From contig CAZKXU010000041.1 of the NCBI GenBank assembly GCA_964556665.1, positions 1 to 27,714 on the forward strand: DNA of 27,714 bases, in the 5' to 3' direction. Shown one piece after another: positions 21,219 through 27,714 of this stretch. The stretch comes from CAZKXU01 sp964556665. Lineage in GTDB: Bacteria > Bdellovibrionota_C > UBA2361 > CAZKXU01. The position numbers and the translations under genes are program-made. The notes beneath the pieces are model-generated. The model had not been told where the DNA came from, made no database searches, and worked only from the letters and a program-made list of their open reading frames with translations. Within the stretch, counting starts at the first letter, position 1. Every line of letters begins with the position of its first letter.

Positions 21219-23456
21219 ATGACAGATCAGGGTGACTCAAAGGAAACGCGGATTATCTCCCGCTCTAAGCTTATCCCGGAAAGTGCTGGTGACAGCACAG
21301 CTGCAGTTCAACGCATGATCGAAAGCGGTGAGGAGCCACGGCGTATTTTTGGTGCGATTGTTGAATGCGCTGCCAATACTCCTGGAGTAAAAGCAGCTGC
21401 CCTTTACCTGCCAAGCGATCGAGCTAACTCCGCTCAGGAGATGATCGCTTGCGCAGGCGAGGAGAAGATTGATCTACATAATGACCAGCCTGCAGACTAC
21501 ATCGCCAAACAGGCCATACATGCTGTTGCAACCACCTTTCATAAAACTAGCCAAGGTCAACATACCTTTTTCGATGTTATATGCTTGGGAGCTCCGATAG
21601 GATCTCTCGTAGTTCTTGCTCCTAACGGTGTAAACAATCCATCATCAAAAAAACTATGCGAGCTTGCCTATCACTCGGGTGTGGTGTTTGAACGTCAAAA
21701 GCTTTCATCCACACTACAGCATTTCGTCGATCGACTTGAAGTACTGAATGAACTCAATCAATTAATCGCAAGCAATGTTGGCTTACAACGAATTATTAAA
21801 AGTCTGGCTCGTGAAAGTGCCTTCCGTTTTGCAGCGGATCTATCACTCGCTTTTATTCTAAATGAAGAGAAAACCTCGCTTGAGGTTAAAGGCGGTTACG
21901 GCTGCACACAAAACATCATCCCGCAATCATTTAAAACCGATAGTGGAATACTTGGTCAGGTTCTTAGGTTAGGCGGACACCTCTCAATACAGGACTTCTC
22001 CCGTTATCATGACCCTGAGCTACAATTTATTGAGAGTTTAGGTATTACTACTGTTGATGTCTGCTGTCTGGAAGTGCGCGGGGACACCCTAGGAGCCATA
22101 CTAATAGGTTATAAGCGGCCAACTATACTTAGTGCAAATGATCTAACTCGACTTGAGGAATTCTGCCAAGGCGGCGCGGTAGCAATTGCCAATGCTCGCA
22201 ATCAGGATAGAATTCAGTCATATACCGAACGCTTGGAGGAGCTGGTTACACAACGTACGGCTGATTTGGCTATTCAAACAGCTCGTGCCGAGGAGGCTAA
22301 CCAGGCCAAGTCACAGTTTCTTGCCAATATGAGCCATGAGCTGCGCACTCCGCTTACTGCAATTGTTGGATATTCAAGTGTTCTTGTTGATGGTGTGTTT
22401 GGAGCCTTGAATGACAAGCAGCGCGACGCCCTTAATGCCGTGTCAAAGTCTGGTGAGCACCTTAAAAACCTGATTGATGATGTACTTAACCTGGCACGCA
22501 TTGAGTCGGGCAAAGAGCAGCCCGAGCCAAAATTAGTTGGTGTTAAAGACTTAATCACGCAGTGCCATAAACTTATGGGCCAAACTGCTTTGGGAAAGAG
22601 TGTAAAGATCGAACCTCTTCAATTGGCCGAGGATCTTGCCAACATTCAATTATTTGTTGATCCAAAACACATCCATCAGATCCTGATCAACTTAATTTCA
22701 AATGCCATTAAATACACCAAGCAGGGAGGTAAAGTTTGGGTCAAGGTAGAAACATTGGTTGACAAAGTAAAAATTGCAGTCTCGGACACAGGTGTCGGTA
22801 TTTCACCTGTAAAAATGGCAAAACTATTTGAACGCTTTGAACGTGGCGAGGATATCTATAGCAAGTCCCAGGAAGGGACAGGTATCGGTTTGAATCTCAC
22901 CCAAAAATTAGTTGAACTAAACGGAGGTACGATAGGCGCTGACAGTGTTGTAGGTCAGGGCTCTACCTTCTGGATCCTGATGCCAATTGCACAGAATCAG
23001 TCTGTGCAGGTCGTACAGAAAGATACTCCCGATTCAAAGGTAAGACTAGATGGGCTTTCTACACTGGTGATCGACGACAATAGAGATACCTGCGAAGTTT
23101 TAAAACATATTTTAATGGGCGCAGGTGCCAAAGTTTGCGTGGCAAATACCGTACGCGAGGGGCTGCATCAATTAAGCATTAACAAACCAGATGTTATTCT
23201 AACTGATCTTGCCATACCTGGGGAGAGTGGAATAGTTTTAATAGAAGAGGTAAGAAAGTCAGCTGCTGGGATCTCGAAAATTCCGATTATTGTATTGAGC
23301 GCCTGTGCGTTTGAAAGTGATCGCGATAAAGCTCTAACTGCCGGGGCCTCATCGTTTATGCCGAAACCATTTAAGCCGGTAGATGTATTAAAAGAGGTCA
23401 GACAGCTGACATTGTCTCTAGCTATGCGTGAAGGTATTACAACTCCATCAACGTAA
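21219..23456 (+). CDS. Two-GAF hybrid histidine kinase with a C-terminal receiver
   Basis: A 745-residue soluble sensor kinase. N-terminal GAF-like domain about 40-165; second GAF about 185-335 (LNELNQLIASNVGLQRIIKS start, LEVRGDTLGAILIGYKRP end), then a coiled coil (LEELVTQRTADLAIQTARAE), HisKA with H373 (ANMSHELRTPLTAIVGYS), HATPase with N495 (NLISNAIKYT), DTGVGI and GTGIGL boxes, and a receiver with D663 (VILTDLAIPGESG) and K716 (MPKPF). All catalytic residues are present. There is no membrane helix, so it senses a cytoplasmic signal, probably a small ligand bound by a GAF domain. Next come an HDOD-GAF protein and a stand-alone receiver on the same strand with short gaps (53 and 29 bases), so the three are likely an operon. 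Confidence 0.92.
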   Translation: MTDQGDSKETRIISRSKLIPESAGDSTAAVQRMIESGEEPRRIFGAIVECAANTPGVKAAALYLPSDRANSAQEMIACAGEEKIDLHNDQPADYIAKQAIHAVATTFHKTSQGQHTFFDVICLGAPIGSLVVLAPNGVNNPSSKKLCELAYHSGVVFERQKLSSTLQHFVDRLEVLNELNQLIASNVGLQRIIKSLARESAFRFAADLSLAFILNEEKTSLEVKGGYGCTQNIIPQSFKTDSGILGQVLRLGGHLSIQDFSRYHDPELQFIESLGITTVDVCCLEVRGDTLGAILIGYKRPTILSANDLTRLEEFCQGGAVAIANARNQDRIQSYTERLEELVTQRTADLAIQTARAEEANQAKSQFLANMSHELRTPLTAIVGYSSVLVDGVFGALNDKQRDALNAVSKSGEHLKNLIDDVLNLARIESGKEQPEPKLVGVKDLITQCHKLMGQTALGKSVKIEPLQLAEDLANIQLFVDPKHIHQILINLISNAIKYTKQGGKVWVKVETLVDKVKIAVSDTGVGISPVKMAKLFERFERGEDIYSKSQEGTGIGLNLTQKLVELNGGTIGADSVVGQGSTFWILMPIAQNQSVQVVQKDTPDSKVRLDGLSTLVIDDNRDTCEVLKHILMGAGAKVCVANTVREGLHQLSINKPDVILTDLAIPGESGIVLIEEVRKSAAGISKIPIIVLSACAFESDRDKALTAGASSFMPKPFKPVDVLKEVRQLTLSLAMREGITTPST

Positions 23457-23509
23457 AGCATTAGCTGATGAGATTTTACTTAGTATGACAGCTCTATTTA
23501 TTATTTTTT

Positions 23510-24946
23510 ATGTCAGACTCTAGCAGATCAAATCCAGGCAGTCTCTCATCTGAGGAGCTTTTAGATAGACTTAAGAGCGCACTACGTAAAGATGGAGATT
23601 TTCCAGCCAGTGCAAAGATTGTGAGTGAGCTACGTACCTTGGTTTCTAACCCTAATACTACCGGCAACCAGATTACCGAAGTCATCCTGCGTGAGCCATC
23701 TCTAGGAACTAGAGTCCTACATATGGTTAATAGCTCCTTTTATAGACGCGCAAAGCCGATTATGACGGTCAGTCAGGCAGTTGTGCAGATCGGTATGAAA
23801 CCTTTAGCCGAGCTCTGTACCGGACTAATTCTGATGCAAAAGTTTGTGCCAAATGCCCGACGCGGCGGCGCCTTTTCAGCATGCTTGCAGAAAACGATCC
23901 TGACATCCTTAATGACAAGCTCATTTGGAGAGCAACAGCGCTCAGTAAATGGAGTCAGTAGTGAACATGCTTACTTGGCGGGCTCCTTCGCCGAGATAGG
24001 GCCGCTACTGCTTGCATACTATTTTCCTCAGATTTACGAAGCTGCCCTCAATCGCTCACGTCAGAAGAGAGTGGGTCTTGAACAGGGGATTCATGAGATA
24101 ACCGGTATAACCTCGGCAAATCTGAGCTTAACAGTTCTTGAGGCGCTTAACCTTCCGGAGTTTTACCGTGATCTAATTAAAGTGTCATCTGCAGGTGATA
24201 GCAGCAAGAATCCATTAGCTCAGATCGTAAACACTTCACGCAGTATCTCTTCAGCCCTTGTTTTTAGTAAGGACCGCAAAGAGCTTGATTCTATTTTAGA
24301 AAAAGCAACAAAGGATCTAGGGCTTGATGTTAAGCAGATTAGTAAGGTTATGAGCGGCCTTACAGATTCATTTAAGAACCACTGCATGAGTTTAGACCTG
24401 CAGCTTCCAGCCTTACCTGAGTTTATTGCTACCCCTACTCCGTCTCAGAGTGGTACCCAAGCTACTAATTCTGCTCCCGTAACTGATGACTTTTCCGGAT
24501 TTATAAATGAGGTCCGCCAAGCAGTCGAAAATAGAGAGCCTGTTGCTTCTGTTATAACAACGGTGATGGAGAGTATCGCTTGGGGCCTAAAATTTGATAG
24601 GGTCTTGTTACTGCTCTGCGATCAGGCTAAGAAGAATTTAAAGGGCCGTATGTTACTTGGAAAGGCGGACAACTTTGATGCCCGTAAGTTTATCCGCCCT
24701 ATAAGTAATGCACATGCTATAGAATGTATTGCATTCCGAGAATCCCGTCCGGTAATGCAAGGAGAACCTATCTTAGAAGGGGGCTGGCCGCTTATCTCTT
24801 TGCCAATCGGGTTTGCGGATCGTGCGATTGGTGTAATATATGCGGATCGTATTGGGACTAGCCAGAGCGAACTTAGCCCAAGCGAGCTTGCGGCCTTAAG
24901 CGTATTAGCAGAGCTACTTGATCGTGCAGTAGCTATTCTTAGTTAA
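23510..24946 (+). CDS. HDOD-domain protein with a C-terminal GAF domain
   Basis: A 478-residue soluble signalling protein. HDOD domain about 20-220 (FPASAKIVSELRTLVSNPNT, ILREPSLGTRVLHMVNSSFY, SQAVVQIGMKPLAELC), which resembles HD phosphohydrolase domains but lacks the HD metal ligands. A Ser/Thr/Pro linker around 305-325 leads to a GAF-like domain about 335-475 (VITTVMESIAWGLKFDRVLL ... ISLPIGFADRAIGVIYADRI). HDOD proteins act as scaffolds or regulators in motility, chemotaxis and c-di-GMP signalling. Its position between a hybrid kinase and a CheY-like receiver implies it belongs to the same pathway. No catalytic activity is expected. Confidence 0.88.
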   Translation: MSDSSRSNPGSLSSEELLDRLKSALRKDGDFPASAKIVSELRTLVSNPNTTGNQITEVILREPSLGTRVLHMVNSSFYRRAKPIMTVSQAVVQIGMKPLAELCTGLILMQKFVPNARRGGAFSACLQKTILTSLMTSSFGEQQRSVNGVSSEHAYLAGSFAEIGPLLLAYYFPQIYEAALNRSRQKRVGLEQGIHEITGITSANLSLTVLEALNLPEFYRDLIKVSSAGDSSKNPLAQIVNTSRSISSALVFSKDRKELDSILEKATKDLGLDVKQISKVMSGLTDSFKNHCMSLDLQLPALPEFIATPTPSQSGTQATNSAPVTDDFSGFINEVRQAVENREPVASVITTVMESIAWGLKFDRVLLLLCDQAKKNLKGRMLLGKADNFDARKFIRPISNAHAIECIAFRESRPVMQGEPILEGGWPLISLPIGFADRAIGVIYADRIGTSQSELSPSELAALSVLAELLDRAVAILS

Positions 24947-24975
24947 AATGGATTCTTAGTTTTTGGGAGAGTACT

Positions 24976-25371
24976 ATGACAATGAGAGCTTTAGTTATCG
25001 ATGACGATCCAATGATCCGTGGATTAGTTAAGGACCTTTTGGAAGCGGAGGGGTATCAGATAGTTCTAGCTGAAGATGGAGAGCACGGTATAAAGATTCT
25101 GGAAAATGAACCAGCTCCTGTTAATTTTCGCTTTGTAGTACTTGATGTAATAATGCCAGGTATGAACGGCTTAGATGTGCTTACTCGCATGCGGCTTAAT
25201 GTAAATACACAATCACTGCCAGTACTTATGCTAACAGGTGAAGATAAAGCTGAAGATATCATGGCAGGCTACAGTGTTGGAGCCGATTACTATATCACGA
25301 AGCCCTTCACCCGACAGCAGCTGTTATATGGTTTGAGTTTGATCTTGGAAGAAAAGAAAGAGATTACATAA
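24976..25371 (+). CDS. Single-domain response regulator (CheY-like)
   Basis: A 131-residue receiver: D9-D10-D11 acidic pocket (VIDDDP), phosphoacceptor D57 (VVLDVIMPGMNG), T87 (MLTGED) and K109 (YITKPF). All active-site residues are present, so it is phosphorylatable. There is no output domain. GGGAGAG a few bases before the ATG at 24976 is a good ribosome site; a second ATG two codons later is possible. It is probably the diffusible output of the kinase at 21219-23456 and the last gene of that operon, since it is followed by the foldback element at 25403. Confidence 0.9.
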   Translation: MTMRALVIDDDPMIRGLVKDLLEAEGYQIVLAEDGEHGIKILENEPAPVNFRFVVLDVIMPGMNGLDVLTRMRLNVNTQSLPVLMLTGEDKAEDIMAGYSVGADYYITKPFTRQQLLYGLSLILEEKKEIT

Positions 25372-25402
25372 ATTCTTCCAGCTATTGGCGGATGAAAGCC
25401 TC

Positions 25403-25588
25403 CTAGTGCTTCGCCAAATAAGTTTTTTCACGTATAGCGCGCAGCGTTGCCCCAGATTGGCACGCCTCGGAAGGAGGAAATCCGCAGCAATACTGGAGTA
25501 TTGCGAGGATTTTCCGACTGAGAAGCGTGACAAGGTGGGGCAACGATGTGATGCTAGACGTGAAAAAACTTATTTGGAGGAGCACTAG
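25403..25588. repeat. 186-bp imperfect palindrome (MITE-like foldback element)
   Basis: CTAGTGCT (25403-25410) pairs with AGCACTAG (25581-25588); inside, CCAAATAAGTTTTTTCACGT pairs with ACGTGAAAAAACTTATTTGG, GTTGCCCC with GGGGCAAC, CACGC with GCGTG, and the exact centre is GCAATACT-GG-AGTATTGC (25487-25504). The symmetry axis of the outer repeats and of the centre coincide (about 25495.5), so the whole unit is one foldback with scattered mismatches. CTAG at each edge could be a target duplication. Frames on both strands inside it are side-effects of the symmetry. Confidence 0.85.
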
Positions 25589-25795
25589 TTAGAGCATTTC
25601 TAATCATTTTTAGACAGAACACTTGTTTGCTTAAGGATGCGTTCCAAGATAATATTATCAAGTTAGCAAGTACTTCTTATACGAATAAGAAAAGTGCGGG
25701 CTAGGTGGACAACGGGGTTTCGTAAATCAGGTTAGGAGGCAGGCAGCCTCCAAAATACATAACATACTGATATTATTAGCTTTAAGGGGCGAATT
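25589..25795 (+). other. Intergenic region upstream of the lipoprotein gene
   Basis: 207 bases without a gene. It holds a short AT hairpin (TTCTTAT/ATAAGAA, 25674-25691) and a GC-rich hairpin GGAGGC/GCCTCC (25735-25751) with no following T-tract on the plus strand. The lipoprotein promoter should lie here, but no clear hexamer pair stands out. Confidence 0.35.
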
Positions 25796-27061
25796 ATGCT
25801 TACATATATTGAGCAGCTTGTATTTAAATTTTATCAACCACAGATCTATAGGCCAATTTTATTCATAACTGCCTTAATAGCACTTATAGGCTGTGGTGGT
25901 GGCGGCGGCGACTCAGAGGGAGACTCTGAGGTTAGTGCTGCAGGCATCAACTCATTTTCAATTAATTCCTCCAATCTTAAGTCAAATATAGATGCTAACG
26001 GAGATGGTCAAATTAGTTTTACGATCAATGCCCAGACTACAGCTTTTCAGATCGTTGCCTTTACAGATGCTGATCAGATTAGGGTCAGCTCACTCAGAAA
26101 ACCGGATGGACAGACAGTTCAGATTAGTGAAAATTCAACTCTGAGCCGCGCTTCCAGCTTTCAGAATTCGCCCATTGCTTTCAATTATCCACTTATGCCT
26201 TCTGATGCTGTAAATGCAGGCACATATACTTTAAGTTTTAAAGCACAAAATAAAAAAAGTAATAATCCGATCGCTGATAAGACTATTCGCGCTACTAGTG
26301 TTGTAAAATCCGACGCTGATACACAGAATGGATCTCTTGCACTAAATGTCATATTAAGCGGTGCCGTCACCGATGTTGAAGCAGTTGATACGCTCCACAA
26401 TGTCATCGATATCTCACAGGAGATATTAGCTCGAGCAAACCTTAAATTATCAGTTAGCTTCATAGACTACCGTGAAGGACCGAACGATATTCCTAGTCCA
26501 GCTCTAGGCGATCCTCTTTATGAGAGTCTAAGTAATCAGTATCAAGGCATCAATCTGCTGATCGCACATACCGTCCAAAATCTTAGCGGCAGAACTATGG
26601 AGTCCGGTGCTGCAGGCAATGGAGCAGCGATCCCAACAACCCGTAGTGCAATAGCAATTAGTTTTCGTGAAGCGGCAGGACCTGACGGTGTGTTTGACGA
26701 TCGAAAGGGAGATAGAGGAGCACTAGAGGAAGGGAGCAGAAGTCAGGAGACACAGCATGCAGGTTCTGAAATAGCAAAGATTATATTGCAATATTTGGGA
26801 TTACCAGAATCCGTGACTTTTAATGGCTCACGTCTAACATCCACCGATCTATATTCATCGACAGATAGTTGCACAAGCACAGGCGGTGACTGTCAGGAAA
26901 ATACAGATGCTAGCGGAAACATATTGTTTGATTATCCTTTACCAATTGGTAGCCAAAGAAGATTTCTTGGTTTTGGTGATCGGGAGAATGATTTTATAGT
27001 GCGCGACCGAGTGACCAAAGAGCAGCGAGAAGCTGCAAATCTTAGTGTCTTGGTGAATTAG
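25796..27061 (+). CDS. Lipoprotein with a degenerate metalloprotease-like domain
   Basis: A 421-residue exported lipoprotein. The N-terminus has a hydrophobic helix (ILFITALIALIG) ending in lipobox LIGC with C33, then a Gly-rich spacer (CGGGGGDSEG). The next 130 residues look beta-rich, with tandem Ser/Thr/Asn. The C-terminal half (about 180-400) has the layout of a secreted M43-like protease: NLLIAHTVQNLSGRT, SAIAISFREA, then a region where HExxH is expected but GSEIAKIILQYLGLPE is found (E325), and later DLYSSTDSC ... NILFDYPL ... Q. Both zinc histidines are replaced, so it is probably catalytically dead or not a protease. AAGGGGCG precedes the ATG at 25796. The family assignment is my reading of a pattern and is tentative; the lipoprotein signal is clear. 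Confidence 0.8.
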   Translation: MLTYIEQLVFKFYQPQIYRPILFITALIALIGCGGGGGDSEGDSEVSAAGINSFSINSSNLKSNIDANGDGQISFTINAQTTAFQIVAFTDADQIRVSSLRKPDGQTVQISENSTLSRASSFQNSPIAFNYPLMPSDAVNAGTYTLSFKAQNKKSNNPIADKTIRATSVVKSDADTQNGSLALNVILSGAVTDVEAVDTLHNVIDISQEILARANLKLSVSFIDYREGPNDIPSPALGDPLYESLSNQYQGINLLIAHTVQNLSGRTMESGAAGNGAAIPTTRSAIAISFREAAGPDGVFDDRKGDRGALEEGSRSQETQHAGSEIAKIILQYLGLPESVTFNGSRLTSTDLYSSTDSCTSTGGDCQENTDASGNILFDYPLPIGSQRRFLGFGDRENDFIVRDRVTKEQREAANLSVLVN

Positions 27062-27366
27062 TTGCATGTAAATTATCTGTTACTGGTATGAGCATGAGGC
27101 GTATAGGGCTCGCGAAGTGAGAGAATATGATGCGCTGTGCATATGAAACGGCAAGGACAAGGTATAACAAGCCACGTCGAAGTATGACGTTAATCGTTTG
27201 ACGTTGAACCTTAGACATCAACTGGACCGACCAATCGCAGATACAATACAAAGATTGATAACCTACAAGCAATACAGTGCCCAGATGTGTCATTTGCCTC
27301 AATCCCCTCTCTACCTATCCAACCCCAAATAACTGTGCAAGAATCGAGGCTGCGTTTATAAACAAC
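27062..27366 (+). other. Intergenic region, nothing clear
   Basis: 305 bases between the lipoprotein stop and the DedA-family start. No convincing gene, tRNA, terminator or repeat was seen. A minus-strand frame over 27042-27302 has no ribosome site and protein-unlike composition. The DedA promoter is probably in the AT-rich part after 27300. Confidence 0.35.
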
Positions 27367-27714
27367 ATGGAAGCCTTACTAGGCCATGAAGGTCTAATAT
27401 TATATATCTCGATTTTTCTAGCTCTCTTGTCTGGAGCCATCGGCTTACCGATACCTGAAGATCTGCCATTAATTGCTGCAGGCATTGCGGCACAGCGTGG
27501 AAATGGTGAACTTAGGATTTTTTTTATAGTTTGCTATATCGCTATTATAAGCGGCGACATCATTATCTATTTCATCGGTCGTCGTTTCGGACCGGCCTTA
27601 TTTAATAAACCATGGTTTCAAGCTCGCGTCACTAACTCAAAGATCCGTCTTGTAAAAATCAAACTGGAGAAACGCAGTTTACTGATGATCTTTATCGCCC
27701 GTCATCTTTTCTAC
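27367..27714 (+). CDS. DedA-family membrane protein (N-terminal part, runs off the window)
   Basis: 116 codons are visible without a stop. The protein starts MEALLGHEGLILYISIFLAL, followed by GLPIPEDLPLIAAGIAA, the conserved re-entrant/acidic motif of DedA (SNARE-associated, VTT) proteins, then a second hydrophobic stretch (FFIVCYIAIISGDIIIYFIG with GRRFG after it), and ends in LMIFIARHLFY, matching the F-x-R-x-hydrophobic motif that precedes Pro-Gly in the family. DedA proteins are inner-membrane lipid scramblases or flippases, for example for undecaprenyl phosphate or phosphatidylethanolamine. The ATG at 27367 is the natural start, with a weak ribosome site. The remaining roughly 90 residues lie outside. 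Confidence 0.85.
   Translation, partial: MEALLGHEGLILYISIFLALLSGAIGLPIPEDLPLIAAGIAAQRGNGELRIFFIVCYIAIISGDIIIYFIGRRFGPALFNKPWFQARVTNSKIRLVKIKLEKRSLLMIFIARHLFY

Noticed and set aside
25385..25588. Overlapping small frames on both strands (about 60-67 codons)
   Set aside because: They lie inside the symmetric foldback and mirror each other; symmetry alone explains them.
27042..27302. 86-codon frame on the minus strand after the lipoprotein
   Set aside because: No ribosome site, overlaps the lipoprotein end and has no recognisable protein features.

Overview
The window looks like a chromosomal segment of a Gram-negative, moderately AT-rich bacterium. It has a lipoprotein, type IV pilus parts, an EttA-type ABC-F ATPase and a methylcrotonyl-CoA-type carboxylase. 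The mix of many hybrid histidine kinases, an HDOD protein, pilus genes and a chromosomal integron would suit an uncultured delta-proteobacteria-like lineage (the old Deltaproteobacteria or Bdellovibrionota sphere). That placement is inference: there is no rRNA or other marker here.

Region 1 (1-4834) is an integron. The tyrosine recombinase gene intI (3434-4834, +) is preceded by an attI-like region with a good outward promoter (Pc, reading left) and a large foldback. Six attC sites (47-107, 681-737, 1108-1208, 1752-1821, 2357-2458, 2756-2838) bound six complete cassettes and the start of a seventh that leaves the window at base 1. Five complete cassettes carry small unknown proteins read away from intI. 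The sixth is a BrnT/BrnA toxin-antitoxin pair in the opposite orientation, with its own promoter and a perfect 16-bp palindromic operator. One cassette has a noncanonical but self-complementary core (GATATC in place of GTTRRRY).

Region 2 (4852-14756) is a pilus and phosphorelay locus: pilC (-), then on + a CheY-like receiver, a PilB/GspE ATPase with a fused C-terminal receiver, a 1397-residue hybrid kinase (HPt, two receivers, kinase, receiver, three HPt-like repeats), and three small membrane-anchored proteins, one with a clear prepilin signal. The last two HPt repeats have lost the phosphorylatable histidine. This locus is the best candidate for an undescribed system: phosphorelay control of pilus assembly wired into the extension motor.

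Region 3 (14891-20973) is housekeeping and metabolism: ettA, an unknown helical protein (-), and the beta and alpha subunits of a biotin-dependent acyl-CoA carboxylase, separated by a palindromic repeat that is also found at the end of intI.

Region 4 (21219-25371) is a second signalling cluster: a two-GAF hybrid histidine kinase, an HDOD-GAF protein and a CheY-like regulator. It is followed by a nearly symmetric 186-bp MITE-like foldback (25403-25588), a lipoprotein that resembles a metalloprotease with a broken zinc motif (25796-27061), and the start of a DedA-family membrane protein running off the right edge. I see no tRNA, rRNA or CRISPR.
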